64,000 nt of DNA from Viridibacillus arvi (GCF_001274945.1 NZ_LILB01000001.1:1335722-1399721), one strand, 5' to 3'. Counted from the stretch's first letter, positions 1-8,395 are shown. A program made the numbers and translations. The notes: a model not told the origin generated them from the letters alone.

Positions 1-22
1 TGTTCAACTCGTACTTTTGCCA

Positions 23-69
23 TAAAAAAACCCCCGTAAAAGTTAGAATGGTGTCTAACTTTTACGGGG
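23..69 (-). terminator. Rho-independent terminator of cheW
   Basis: A 15-16 bp stem (GGGGTAAAAGTTAGA-type arms at about 32-46 and 54-69) is followed, in minus-strand sense, by a run of seven T (A run at 24-30). It sits just past the cheW stop codon. Confidence 0.85.
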
Positions 70-108
70 CAGTTCACTTCGACTAAGGATGCCTTATCTC
101 AAGACGAA

Positions 109-594
109 CTAAGCTTTTGCTGCTCTTTCGTCTTCTTTTAATTTTTGCATATAGGCTTTGATTTCTTTAATTCCTTCAAGCGAGTCAACTAGTACTGAAG
201 GCGAAACGATTGTAATCATTCGTTCTTCTAAATTGGCAACTGATGTGAAATATTTTGTTTTGGAATAATTCACCAGACCTATTTGTTGCAAATGTTCAGC
301 TGGAATATCGAGAATTTCTTTTGCTTCGACAACGAGTAGACCAAATAGGAAATCGCCTGTTTGTAAAACAACTATTCGCACTTGATCTCCCGCTGCTTGA
401 CCTCTGTATAAGATTTGCTCGAAATCTAATATCGGCATTAATTCTCCGCGCATTCTCATTAAACCTGTTACATAGCTTGGTAAGTGTGGAATGGGATTAA
501 CATGTTCCATTTTCTCGATTGATACGACGTGATCGATGGGAACAGCGTATTCTTCTTGACCACAACGGAAAACGACTACTTTACTACTAGACAT
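109..594 (-). CDS. cheW: CheW-family chemotaxis coupling protein
   Basis: 161-residue protein made of a single CheW-like beta-barrel domain, which in the family couples methyl-accepting chemoreceptors to the CheA kinase at the inner face of the membrane. Family features visible are the N-terminal FRCGQEEYAVPI strand, the VTGLMRMRGELMPILD segment near residues 42-57 and a V-E-A-K-E-I-L stretch near residue 90. There is no response-regulator domain, so it is CheW rather than CheV. The start has an AGAGGT ribosome site and the gene ends at a strong terminator. No other chemotaxis gene is nearby, so the partner receptor cannot be named. Confidence 0.88.
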   Translation of the reverse strand: MSSSKVVVFRCGQEEYAVPIDHVVSIEKMEHVNPIPHLPSYVTGLMRMRGELMPILDFEQILYRGQAAGDQVRIVVLQTGDFLFGLLVVEAKEILDIPAEHLQQIGLVNYSKTKYFTSVANLEERMITIVSPSVLVDSLEGIKEIKAYMQKLKEDERAAKA

Positions 595-622
595 TGGCTT
601 CTACCTCTTCTTGTAATATGTG

Positions 623-1741
623 TTATTTAACTTCAGCCGCGCATTTTACAATTTCCACTAATAAGTCCGCAAGTTTCTCTAATTCTTCAACTGGAATACG
701 TTCTTTTGTTGTATGAATGTCTTCATAACCGACAGCAAGATTGACTGTAGGGATACCAAATCCAGCGATTACGTTTGCATCACTACCCCCACCACTTGTC
801 AAAATTTCTGGTGTACGACCAATTTTACGAACTGCTTCTTGAGCCACTTTCACGACTAAATCGCCTTCAGTAAATCGGAAACCTGGGTACATGCGCTTAA
901 TAGTTACTTCGGCTTTACCACCCATTTTTTCAGCAGTTTGTTCGAAAACTTCTTTCATATGGTCAGTTTGTGCCTCTAATTTGGCTTCATTAATTGAACG
1001 GGCTTCAGCTAAAATATGCACTTCATCACAAACGATATTCGTTGCTTGTCCACCTTCAAAGCGACCAATGTTTGCTGTTGTTTCAGCATCTAAACGACCT
1101 AATTTCATCGCTGCAATTGATTTTGCTGCAACAGTAATAGCTGAAATTCCTTTCTCAGGTGCAACTCCAGCGTGGGCTGTTTTACCATAGATAATTGCTT
1201 CCACTTTCGCTTGAAAAGGTGCTGCAGTTACGATGCCACCTACTTTACAGTCACTATCAACTGCAAAGCCATATTTAGCAAAGATTTTCGATGGGTCTAG
1301 CTCTTTCGCCCCTGCTAAACCACTTTCTTCGCCAGCAGTAATAATATACTGAATATCACCATGCGCGATATTTTGTTCTTTTAGGCGTTTTGGTAATTCA
1401 AGAAGTGCTGCTATACCCGCTTTATCATCCGCACCTAAAATTGTTGTACCATCAGAATGAATATAGCCGTCTTCTTTGATAATTGGTTTAATTCCTTTAC
1501 CAGGCACTACAGTGTCCATATGCGATGTAAAATAAATTGGTTGTGCATCTACAGTCCCACGCAAAGTACAGATTAAGTTACCTGATGCATGGCCATTACG
1601 GCTTGCTGCATCATCTTCTTCGACTTCAAAGCCTAATGCTTCTAATTTAGTTTTTAATACCGGTGAAATTTTCTCTTCATGGAATGTTTCAGAATCAATT
1701 TGTACGAGTTCCAAAAATTCTTCTACGATACGACTTGTCAT
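623..1741 (-). CDS. yqjE: M20-family metallopeptidase, tripeptidase T-like (YqjE)
   Basis: 372 residues, the same size as Bacillus YqjE/PepT-like peptidases, dizinc hydrolases of the M20 family. The metal and catalytic motifs are present: H74-x-D76 in SHMDTV, the bridging D105 in GADDKAG, and the E138-E139 pair in AGEESG, with a later HTTKERI histidine near the C terminus. No signal peptide, so cytoplasmic. Substrate is inferred as small peptides or acylated amino acids. In Bacillus this gene follows the acyl-CoA carboxylase and epimerase genes; here an acetyltransferase and a structured stretch have been inserted between them. Confidence 0.87.
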   Translation of the reverse strand: MTSRIVEEFLELVQIDSETFHEEKISPVLKTKLEALGFEVEEDDAASRNGHASGNLICTLRGTVDAQPIYFTSHMDTVVPGKGIKPIIKEDGYIHSDGTTILGADDKAGIAALLELPKRLKEQNIAHGDIQYIITAGEESGLAGAKELDPSKIFAKYGFAVDSDCKVGGIVTAAPFQAKVEAIIYGKTAHAGVAPEKGISAITVAAKSIAAMKLGRLDAETTANIGRFEGGQATNIVCDEVHILAEARSINEAKLEAQTDHMKEVFEQTAEKMGGKAEVTIKRMYPGFRFTEGDLVVKVAQEAVRKIGRTPEILTSGGGSDANVIAGFGIPTVNLAVGYEDIHTTKERIPVEELEKLADLLVEIVKCAAEVK

Positions 1742-2064
1742 TATGAAAGAACCCCTTTATAAACTAGATTTTACTATCTTCTTATTCCCTTATTTTAGCA
1801 TAGAATTTAAGTGAACTCCTGTAATTTACTTAGCGATTCTCTAATAATCAATATAATTTGATAGATTAAATGGATTAAATTTGCATCCAAATTAGCCCCT
1901 ACATATATTTTAGCTGCGTGTGAAGAGTAATTTAATAAATATTAAAACTATTCAATCGAAGGATTTTTGTTGATGTGAGGGGAATTAATTTAAAGTCTGA
2001 TTGGATCATTTAAATTTTCAACTTCTACTACAAATTGTTACTTTGCTACTCGAAAGGAGCACTT
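1742..2064. other. Intergenic gap without a recognised gene
   Basis: About 320 bases between divergent genes. AT-rich, with no convincing small ORF or hairpin; it must hold the promoters of the M20 peptidase (leftward) and the GNAT gene (rightward), but I cannot assign boxes with confidence. Confidence 0.5.
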
Positions 2065-2574
2065 ATGGATATTAGATTGTTAGAATCATCAGATGCAAAA
2101 AGTTATTGGGATTTAAGGTTAGAAGCATTAAAAAATAACCCCGAAGCATTTTCTTCAAGTTATGAAGAGGCTATTAAAAGAGATTCTCCTGTTGAGACTG
2201 TGTTAAAAAATTTATCGAGCGAAGGAACTTTCACATTTGGGGCTTTCAATGATAAAGAACTAATTGGGGTTGTAACTTTGGTTCAAGAATCTACTTCAAA
2301 ACTTCATCATAGGGCTAATATTTTCGCTATGTATGTAAGTTCTAAATTTCGTGGGTTAGGCGTTGGTAAAGCACTCATATCTGCGGTAATCAATCATGCA
2401 AAGTCAATTGAAACCATAGAAAAAATTAATTTAGAAGTAATAACAACAAATGATACTGCAAGGAATCTTTATACTAAAATGGGGTTCAAAACATATGGAC
2501 TGGAAGAACGCGCACTTAAAATCAAAAATGAATACTATGATTCAGAGTATATGGTGTTGTTCCTAAAAAGATAA
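2065..2574 (+). CDS. GNAT-family N-acetyltransferase
   Basis: 169 residues. An AAAGGAG ribosome site at 2053-2059 fixes the start at the ATG of MDIRLLES rather than 10 codons upstream. The acetyl-CoA-binding motif A is clear (VSSKFRGLGVGKALI, R/Q-x-x-G-x-G type), followed by the motif B region with N-D-T-A-R-N-L-Y-x-K-M-G-F typical of N-acetyltransferases. Cytoplasmic; acceptor substrate unknown, protein or small amine. It is a single gene on the opposite strand to its neighbours and breaks up the conserved yqjC-yqjD-yqjE order, so probably an accessory insertion. It ends at a bidirectional terminator. Confidence 0.85.
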   Translation: MDIRLLESSDAKSYWDLRLEALKNNPEAFSSSYEEAIKRDSPVETVLKNLSSEGTFTFGAFNDKELIGVVTLVQESTSKLHHRANIFAMYVSSKFRGLGVGKALISAVINHAKSIETIEKINLEVITTNDTARNLYTKMGFKTYGLEERALKIKNEYYDSEYMVLFLKR

Positions 2575-2619
2575 TGTTTAACCACAACTGATTTATTATC
2601 AAATGAATACCTGGCCAAA

Positions 2620-2662
2620 AAAGCACCTCCAACTGTTAGATTGCCTAACGATTGGAGGTCTT
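2620..2662. terminator. Bidirectional terminator
   Basis: Arms ACCTCCAACTGTTAG (2625-2639) and CTAACGATTGGAGGT (2645-2659) pair with two mismatches around a short loop. It has an A run on the left and a weak T run on the right, so it can act both for the GNAT gene and leftward. Confidence 0.7.
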
Positions 2663-2724
2663 TTCATAAATGTTGGTCTTGACTGTTTTTCTATGCTTGT
2701 CTTGTATTAACGCCTGTAGCGGTT

Positions 2725-2910
2725 ATACGGACTAACTAAGCATTTAGTCGGATTTCCAGCTTCGAACGCCAGCTGCTTGGGTCACTTCGGTCTCTCGGAC
2801 AAAAGCTGAAGTGATGCTTTTGTTTCGAGCCCTCCAGTGCCTGTCGCGGGCCCACACTATGTGGGTCAGATAGCCGTTGCCACAGGATGTGGCGTTCTTT
2901 GGCTATCTTC
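2725..2910. repeat. Hairpin-rich, GC-rich intergenic element
   Basis: A stretch noticeably richer in GC than its surroundings that contains four consecutive short hairpins: GACTAA/TTAGTC (2730-2749), TCACTTC/GAAGTGA (2782-2814), CCCACA/TGTGGG (2851-2865) and a two-part stem AGATAGCC/GGCTATCT enclosing GCCACA/TGTGGC (2868-2908). No ORF of note. It lies just past the acyl-CoA carboxylase stop codon. It may be an interspersed repeat or a structured RNA; I do not recognise a known family. Confidence 0.5.
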
Positions 2911-2932
2911 CTCTATACGGGCGTTCTCAGCA

Positions 2933-4480
2933 TTATAGTGGAATATTCCCATGTTTCTTAGCTGGTCTTGTTTCTTTTTTCGTTTTCATCATATCAAGAG
3001 CTTGGATAAGTTTGATACGTGTCTCGCGTGGGTCGATTACATCGTCTACTAAGCCATGAGATGCTGCTACGTATGGATTTGCGAATTTTTCGCGGTATTC
3101 TTCAATTTTCGCAGCACGTGTTGCCTCTGGATCATCGCTGTTATCAATTTCGCGAGCGAAGATGATGTTCGCTGCTCCATTTGGTCCCATAACAGCAATT
3201 TCAGCGTTCGGCCAAGCGTATACCATATCAGCACCGATTGCTTTAGAGTTAAGTGCTACGTATGCACCACCATATGCTTTCCGAAGGATAACTGTAATTT
3301 TTGGTACAGTTGCTTCTGAGTATGCATAAAGGATCTTCGCGCCATGACGGATAATACCACCATGCTCTTGTTTAATACCTGGGAAGAAGCCAGTAACGTC
3401 TTCAAATGTAATGATTGGAATATTGAATGAGTCACAGAAACGGATGAAACGAGATGCTTTATCTGATGAGTCAATATCAAGTCCACCAGCCATTACTTTT
3501 GGTTGGTTACATACTAGCCCTACAACGTCCCCTTTAATGCGAGCAAGTCCGACCACGACATTTTTCGCAAATTCTTTATGTACTTCCATAAACGAACTTG
3601 GATCAACGATTTCTTCAATAACTTTGCGAATATCATATGGACGAGTCGCTTCTACTGGAACTAATTCAATAATATTTTCTAAATAATCGTCATTGTCTTG
3701 TGGTTCAATACTTGGTGGTTTTTGTTCATTATTTTGAGGTAGGTAAGCAAGTAAATCACGTACTTGTTGTAATACCTCTTCTTCAGATGGCCCGCGGAAG
3801 TGTGCAGCTCCACTAATTGAGTTATGAACTTTTGAACCACCTAAATCTTCAGAAGAAATTTTCTCCCCAGTTACTGTTTCGATTACTTTTGGTCCTGTGA
3901 TGAACATTTGGCTTGTCTTATCTACCATGAATACGAAGTCAGTAATTGCTGGTGAATATACTGCTCCTCCTGCACAAGGTCCCATAATAACTGAGATTTG
4001 TGGAATCACACCAGAATAGATCGAGTTTCGGTAGAATATATGACCATATCCATCAAGAGATACAACACCCTCTTGGATACGAGCACCACCAGAATCGTTT
4101 AAGCCAACGAAAGGTGTACCATTTTTAGCCGCTAAATCCATAACATTCGCAATTTTCATTGCATGCATTTCCCCAAGTGCACCGCCGAAAACTGTAAAGT
4201 CTTGTGAGAACAGGTAGATTGGACGACCGTTTACTTTACCGTAACCTGTCACGACACCATCTCCAGGTCCTTCTTTTGTATCCATACCAAAGTCTGTAGT
4301 TCGATGTTTAACGAAAGGATTAATCTCAACAAAAGTACCTTCGTCTACTAGTAAGTTAATACGTTCACGTGCAGTCAATTTACCTTTTTCATGTTGTTTT
4401 ACGATGCGGTCATCACCGCCACCTAATTCAATCTCACGTTTTCTATCATATAACTCATTGATTTTATCGAACATATCCAT
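2933..4480 (-). CDS. mmdA: Acyl-CoA carboxylase beta subunit (propionyl-CoA carboxylase / methylmalonyl-CoA decarboxylase alpha type)
   Basis: 515 residues, full length for the biotin-dependent carboxyltransferase family (Bacillus YqjD). It ends with the family-typical GNIPL. Both crotonase-like halves carry glycine-rich oxyanion/acyl-CoA motifs (GGARIQEG near residue 130, GGAYVALNSK in the C-terminal half). It moves a carboxyl group between biotin and propionyl-CoA. A GGGGGAG ribosome site precedes ATG. It is the second gene of an operon with the epimerase gene (6-nt gap). The biotin carboxylase/BCCP partner is not in the window. Carboxylase versus decarboxylase direction cannot be told from sequence; the mutase genes nearby favour propionyl-CoA carboxylation. 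Confidence 0.9.
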   Translation of the reverse strand: MDMFDKINELYDRKREIELGGGDDRIVKQHEKGKLTARERINLLVDEGTFVEINPFVKHRTTDFGMDTKEGPGDGVVTGYGKVNGRPIYLFSQDFTVFGGALGEMHAMKIANVMDLAAKNGTPFVGLNDSGGARIQEGVVSLDGYGHIFYRNSIYSGVIPQISVIMGPCAGGAVYSPAITDFVFMVDKTSQMFITGPKVIETVTGEKISSEDLGGSKVHNSISGAAHFRGPSEEEVLQQVRDLLAYLPQNNEQKPPSIEPQDNDDYLENIIELVPVEATRPYDIRKVIEEIVDPSSFMEVHKEFAKNVVVGLARIKGDVVGLVCNQPKVMAGGLDIDSSDKASRFIRFCDSFNIPIITFEDVTGFFPGIKQEHGGIIRHGAKILYAYSEATVPKITVILRKAYGGAYVALNSKAIGADMVYAWPNAEIAVMGPNGAANIIFAREIDNSDDPEATRAAKIEEYREKFANPYVAASHGLVDDVIDPRETRIKLIQALDMMKTKKETRPAKKHGNIPL

Positions 4481-4486
4481 AGATGA

Positions 4487-4897
4487 TTACTCCCCCGACT
4501 CACTTTTATCGTATAACTCGTAAAGCACTCCATTAGATGACTTTGGATGAATAAAGGCCATTTTTGAGCCACCAGCGCCAGGACGTGGTTCATCTGATAA
4601 TAGGCGAACTCCTTGTTCGCGAAGGTCTGCCATCTTCCCTTCAATACCCTTTACCCCTAGAGCAACGTGGTGAATACCTTCGCCTCTTTTTTCAATAAAC
4701 TTAAAGATAGCGCTTTCTTCACTCATCGGTTCAAGCAATTCAATATGTGTATTCCCCGCATCTATAAATGCTACACGAACTTGCTCGGTCACTACTTCTT
4801 CTATTTTTAACAAAGGTAAGCCCAACACATCTGTGTAATATGTAATTTGTTCATCAAGATTACTTACTGCAATACCGATGTGGTCCACGTTCTCCAC
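4487..4897 (-). CDS. mce: Methylmalonyl-CoA epimerase
   Basis: 136 residues from a GTG start. An in-frame ATG 14 codons upstream has no ribosome site, whereas AAGGAG lies 10 nt before the GTG, giving the family-typical start (M)ENVDHIGIAV. It is a VOC-fold protein; metal ligands H5 (VDHIGIAV), the H in GIHHVAL and the C-terminal E in VLYELYDK match the epimerase/glyoxalase pattern. It interconverts (S)- and (R)-methylmalonyl-CoA, linking the downstream carboxylase product to the B12 mutase encoded at 20.3-24.2 kb. First gene of the mce-mmdA operon, divergent from prli42. Confidence 0.9.
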   Translation of the reverse strand: MENVDHIGIAVSNLDEQITYYTDVLGLPLLKIEEVVTEQVRVAFIDAGNTHIELLEPMSEESAIFKFIEKRGEGIHHVALGVKGIEGKMADLREQGVRLLSDEPRPGAGGSKMAFIHPKSSNGVLYELYDKSESGE

Positions 4898-5021
4898 TTC
4901 TCCCCAACTCCTTCTTTGTTGTATAACACAATTGTACATAATTTATAATAAAAACTCTAGCACTTGTGTAATTTTTCAAATTTGATAGAATATTTGTAGG
5001 AAAAGAAGGAGCGAACGAGAA

Positions 5022-5114
5022 ATGAGTAATAAGAAATTTCAAAAAATTGTTGTATATGCAATGATTGCTATTATGGTTATTTCTACATTAGCTTTCGGCT
5101 TAGCAATGTTATAA
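5022..5114 (+). CDS. prli42: Stressosome-associated miniprotein Prli42-like, 30 aa
   Basis: A 30-codon ORF reading MSNKKFQKIVVYAM..., with a short basic N terminus and one hydrophobic membrane span of about 20 residues ending LAFGLAML. Length, charge pattern and position beside the methylmalonyl-CoA epimerase gene match the Prli42 miniprotein family of Firmicutes, which in Listeria anchors the stressosome to the membrane. An AAGAAGGAG ribosome site lies 11 nt before ATG and a strong terminator follows. Family assignment is from pattern recognition; the stressosome role is known only for homologues. Confidence 0.75.
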   Translation: MSNKKFQKIVVYAMIAIMVISTLAFGLAML

Positions 5115-5169
5115 TATACTTTGCGCGTCTGAAATTAGCTATTGTGATCTACAACCATACAAACTAAAA

Positions 5170-5213
5170 AAACAGCGTTATACCAGGATTAAACTGGTTT
5201 ACGCTGTTTTTTT
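5170..5213 (+). terminator. Terminator of prli42
   Basis: Stem arms AACAGCGT.../...ACGCTGTT around ACCAG/CTGGT, followed by eight or more T on the plus strand. Confidence 0.85.
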
Positions 5214-5348
5214 ATATATAAATTCCACAGATAATCAAGCAGATTCTTTAATTCTCTAGGTCTAGCCATCTTTCATTTCACCACCTCCGAATGAGTAATT
5301 GTTTTCCAATCACCTCAATATGCTAATTGCTTAATTTATTCCAAATAA

Positions 5349-5373
5349 AAAGCCACATCAAAATGTGACTCTT
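5349..5373 (-). terminator. Weak terminator of the 67-aa gene
   Basis: In minus sense AGTCACAT / ATGTGGCT (one G-T pair) followed by TTTTTATTT, a few bases past the stop codon of the small gene at 5377. Confidence 0.6.
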
Positions 5374-5376
5374 AAC

Positions 5377-5580
5377 TTAGTTTTCCACTTCTTCTATCGC
5401 TACAATATGTTTTGTAAATATTTGTGTAATAAGGTCACCCTTCAAATTATTTAATTCCAATGAAATAAAGCCACTTATGAAATTTCCTTCAGCATCAAGG
5501 TGTAGATCATTAAATTCTTCTAATGATATATTCATAAAAATTTTCTCTCCATTGGATAAGTGAATTTTTATATTTTCCAT
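5377..5580 (-). CDS. Small hypothetical protein, 67 aa
   Basis: Not recognised. A 67-residue soluble, acidic protein beginning MENIKIHLSNGEKIFM, with alternating hydrophobic/polar strands that suggest a small beta-rich fold, and no cysteines or membrane span. The gene looks real: a GGAGGTG ribosome site 7 nt before the ATG and a hairpin with T run right after the stop. It is the first gene of the accessory island and its AT-rich codon use resembles the other small island genes. Function unknown. Confidence 0.65.
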   Translation of the reverse strand: MENIKIHLSNGEKIFMNISLEEFNDLHLDAEGNFISGFISLELNNLKGDLITQIFTKHIVAIEEVEN

Positions 5581-5824
5581 CTAGACTCACCTCCACAACC
5601 ACTATAAGCAATTATAATAAGTAAGTATATTACATATTTGACAATATATATATTTCACTCTTTATAAAACAGTATAATCAAATTCATTATATATATTCCA
5701 ATTAAGTAGGTATAATACTAACAAGAAAGTGTGATTAATGTGAAAAAGAAATTAGGTATAGAAATTAGGTATGCTTCCATTTGCTGCAGCACTTTCACAA
5801 AGACACACAATTTCTAAAATAAGA

Positions 5825-6364
5825 TTATTTTAATGGCAAATTTCCATAATCTTTTCTGAGTATACTCATGATAATTTCATCAGAGTAAGTACCGTTATAG
5901 TATAAGGATTCACGTAAAACACCCTCTTTTACAAAGCCAACTTTTTCATATACTCGTATTCCTCGCAGATTATGACTGAATACCTCTAGTTGCAAACGAT
6001 TCAATTTCAATTCTTCAAAAACAAAGCGCAATACAATTATTATTGCTTCAGTCCCATATCCTTTTCCCGTTAATTTAATAGAACTCATTGATATTCTAAA
6101 ACCTGCTTTTTTATCTTCTTCATCAATTTCAAAGATAGATAATTCTCCGATCATTTGGTCACTCTCTTTTAAACAGATGGCAAAATCATAACGTGATGAA
6201 TCATTATTTAGATTATTTATATGAGCTTTTATCTGGTTTAACGTAAAGTTAGATTTTGTACCTGTCATATAACGTATTTCTTCATCTGTTGTATTTCCTA
6301 GCACTATTGGTGCATCTGATTCCTTAAGAGTTCTTAAATAAATTCTTTCATTTTCTAATTGCAT
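5825..6364 (-). CDS. GNAT acetyltransferase, RimJ/RimL type
   Basis: 179 residues with the RimJ/RimL-like arrangement: N-terminal IYLRTLKESDAP, then a ligand-facing ICLKESDQMIGELSI strand, motif A GKGYGTEAIIIVLRFVFEEL (acetyl-CoA pyrophosphate loop) and the conserved LNRLQLEVFSHNLRGIRVYEKVGFVKEG segment. Family members acetylate N-terminal amino groups of proteins or small amines such as spermidine. A strong AGGAGGAAGG ribosome site precedes ATG. Monocistronic in the accessory island; specific substrate not predictable. No terminator is obvious. Confidence 0.85.
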   Translation of the reverse strand: MQLENERIYLRTLKESDAPIVLGNTTDEEIRYMTGTKSNFTLNQIKAHINNLNNDSSRYDFAICLKESDQMIGELSIFEIDEEDKKAGFRISMSSIKLTGKGYGTEAIIIVLRFVFEELKLNRLQLEVFSHNLRGIRVYEKVGFVKEGVLRESLYYNGTYSDEIIMSILRKDYGNLPLK

Positions 6365-6724
6365 CTTACCTTCCTCCTAATAACTGCCCTTTTCTTAACT
6401 AAATATCAAAATATTCTTGTGTTTATTATAATGAAAAATTGAAAAAGATGGGGAAAAATAAAATTCAATCCATTTTTTGTACGACTATTTATTTATTTTT
6501 CATATATTTCACTCTCAAACAAACGAATATTATCCAATTAGGGGTTTTGGCCGACTAGTCATTCGTTTGTGTTAAAGCAAAAAAAGCCACACCGGTTAGA
6601 TGTTCACTTTACTGATATGTATTCGACAAATGTGATATTTCCCCTTTATCTCTGGAAATTAAAAAATCATCACCTATCTACAACAAACATTAGATTCTGA
6701 TACATTTTTTATTATTCAATAGAT
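6365..6724. other. Intergenic stretch before stress gene
   Basis: About 360 bases with no ORF supported by a ribosome site. It includes GACTAGTCA at about 6552, a 9-mer also present beside the prophage integrase end near 17207; otherwise unremarkable. Confidence 0.4.
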
Positions 6725-6749
6725 GTTTAATAATTAGTTTTTCGGGAAA
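6725..6749 (+). promoter_or_regulatory. Sigma-B-type promoter
   Basis: GTTTAA (6725-6730), 13-base spacer, GGGAAA (6744-6749): close to the sigma-B consensus GTTTAA-N12-14-GGGTAT. It lies 31 bases before the start codon of a GlsB/YeaQ-family gene, a family often stress-induced. Confidence 0.65.
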
Positions 6750-6779
6750 TATAACATTAAGATTAAGGGAGGTTTATAT

Positions 6780-7037
6780 ATGTTTAGTTTTATTTGGTTT
6801 CTTATTATAGGTGGTATTCTAGGATGGTTAGCTAGCTTAATTATAGGTAGGGACATACCAGGCGGAATTATTGGTAATATTATTGCAGGTATTATTGGTG
6901 CTTGGATAGGTGGAAGTTTATTTGGTCAATGGGGACCAGCCTTAAGTGATTTCTATATATTCCCAGCTTTACTTGGTTCAATTATTCTAATTTTAATAGT
7001 AAGCTTCATAATGTCATTAATGCGTAAAGCAGCTTGA
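6780..7037 (+). CDS. GlsB/YeaQ/YmgE-family stress-response membrane protein
   Basis: 85 residues with three predicted membrane spans rich in glycine (residues about 3-20, 28-50 and 60-80) and the family signature GGILGWLASLIIGRD...GGIIGNIIAGIIGAWIGG. Often labelled transglycosylase-associated protein; the family is small integral membrane proteins linked to general stress, without proven enzyme activity. An AAGGGAGG ribosome site is 7 nt upstream. The sigma-B-like promoter just upstream agrees with stress induction. Followed by a bidirectional terminator. Confidence 0.87.
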   Translation: MFSFIWFLIIGGILGWLASLIIGRDIPGGIIGNIIAGIIGAWIGGSLFGQWGPALSDFYIFPALLGSIILILIVSFIMSLMRKAA

Positions 7038-7085
7038 TGATGGCTTGAGCAAATGTTCAGGTTTTTTGTTTTTTACAGACAAACA

Positions 7086-7120
7086 AAAAAGCCCCATCCG
7101 ATTAAGGACAGGGCTTTTTG
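7086..7120. terminator. Bidirectional terminator
   Basis: Arms AGCCCCATCC / GGACAGGGCT with two non-Watson-Crick pairs, A run left and T run right; serves the stress gene and possibly the convergent gene at 7217. Confidence 0.75.
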
Positions 7121-7216
7121 GTATATATTTGATTTATTAATATAGAAGAAACATTGCATGAGAGCATTCGAGAAATTGTTTTACGGGTAGTTATCCAACT
7201 CGAATCGTCTCATAAA

Positions 7217-7567
7217 CTATACTTTTTCAACAAATTCCATCTTTAGCATTTTAAAATATTTATCATCTATCTCAATGATTGACTGCTTTCCATCTTTAAA
7301 TTTCACATGTACTGTATAGACTCCTTTTGAACGAGCTGTAAATGCAGCTGCCAAACCAAGAGGTCCTAATAACAATGCCCCAACTGTACCTCTAAGTGCA
7401 GCACTTGAACCGCTTGTCTTAGATTCTTCTGCTATATCCTCATAACTTTCAATTGTTTTTGCTGATATCTCAACGTTACGCTTAAAGATCTTAGTTAAAT
7501 AGATAGTTCCACCAAGGTTAATGACTGTATACTTTTCATAATCACCTTTTAAAACGTTGTTAGACAA
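7217..7567 (-). CDS. Hypothetical protein with a glycine-rich hydrophobic segment
   Basis: Not recognised. Start chosen at TTG because GGAGGG lies 7 nt upstream (protein begins (M)SNNVLKGDYEK, 116 aa); a GTG 18 codons further up has only a weak site. Residues about 1-55 read as a beta-strand domain (TVINLGGTIYLTKIF), followed by a glycine/alanine-rich hydrophobic stretch (GTVGALLLGPLGLAAAFTA) that could be a short membrane segment or hairpin, and a C-terminal VYTVHVKFKDGKQSIIEID strand pair. This pattern resembles small PH-like 'superinfection/stress' domain proteins with an internal hydrophobic loop, but I make no functional call. Confidence 0.6.
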   Translation of the reverse strand: MSNNVLKGDYEKYTVINLGGTIYLTKIFKRNVEISAKTIESYEDIAEESKTSGSSAALRGTVGALLLGPLGLAAAFTARSKGVYTVHVKFKDGKQSIIEIDDKYFKMLKMEFVEKV

Positions 7568-7849
7568 AGTAAATCCCTCCAATATATACATAGTACAAGT
7601 ATTATCTATTATATTTTTCACCTTTACATTGACTTAGTACTTTTTTACTTATTATATAGATATTTAGATACAAAAAAACAGCCCCACGACCCAAATAATT
7701 TGTGTAACTCTCGTATTACTACACCGGCCAATGAGATACATAATATAGCCCACACTGCTTTGCTTGTAGCTACTTCTGCTGCAATTTCCATTCATCCACC
7801 TACTTTTCTGCATAATAAAAACCCTCCACAATAGCTGTGGAAGGCATAT

Positions 7850-7874
7850 AAAAACACACCCAATTGGATGTGCT
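7850..7874 (-). terminator. Terminator of the 100-aa gene
   Basis: In minus sense CACATCC-AATT-GGGTGTG followed by TTTTT. A second small hairpin (CCTCCACA/TGTGGAAGG) lies 6 bases further downstream at 7820-7843. Confidence 0.75.
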
Positions 7875-7879
7875 GATTA

Positions 7880-8182
7880 TTATATTAACGCTTTACTTTC
7901 CAATATTGCTAATACGTCAGTAATAACTTCCTCTTTAAAATAAGCTGTTGGTACGAATTGTGCAATAGTTAGAGGACTTTTTGTTTCCTTATAATTATAA
8001 CTTGAAACCTGAATTCCACTATGTTCTCTTAAATATTCCACAGTAACTTGTCGGTCAGCAAATTTTGTACAAATTGTTCTATAAATTTCATTGCGTTTTA
8101 TTTCTGTTTTAAAACTCACTGTTTTATGAACTGCTTTTCCATTATCTAAATACGATAGCTCTATTTGATATTCTATCATCAT
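7880..8182 (-). CDS. Hypothetical protein, 100 aa
   Basis: Not recognised. Start at the seventh codon of the open frame (MMIEYQIELSYLD), where AAGGAGGGGG sits 2-7 nt upstream. The N-terminal half alternates hydrophobic and charged residues (strands), the C-terminal half is helical and ends IAQFVPTAYFKEEVITDVLAILESKAL. No membrane span, no cysteines except one. It belongs to a row of small same-strand genes at 7.2-9.5 kb, each followed by a hairpin with AATTGG in or next to the loop. Confidence 0.55.
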   Translation of the reverse strand: MMIEYQIELSYLDNGKAVHKTVSFKTEIKRNEIYRTICTKFADRQVTVEYLREHSGIQVSSYNYKETKSPLTIAQFVPTAYFKEEVITDVLAILESKALI

Positions 8183-8395
8183 AACCCCCTCCTTCATCAA
8201 TATAATTCGCCAAAGAAGAAGAGGTTACCTTTAATAAATTTCTTTGCTTTTTAACAATAAAAATAACAGCATAATAAAAACACTAGTTCGTAGTGAAGCA
8301 GTGTTAGAAATTGCTATATTAATAAAACGTACCTATAATAAAATAAATCGGTTATCCTTCAAAAACAGTCACTGAATACTTCGATATGTCGGAAG

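Noticed and set aside
2877-3059. 60-codon plus-strand ORF at the end of the carboxylase gene
   Set aside because: Starts within the hairpin-rich element and runs antisense to conserved carboxylase codons.
5738-5775. Short tandem repeat around GAAATTAGGTAT
   Set aside because: Only two imperfect copies, with no flanking structure; not a CRISPR or meaningful repeat.
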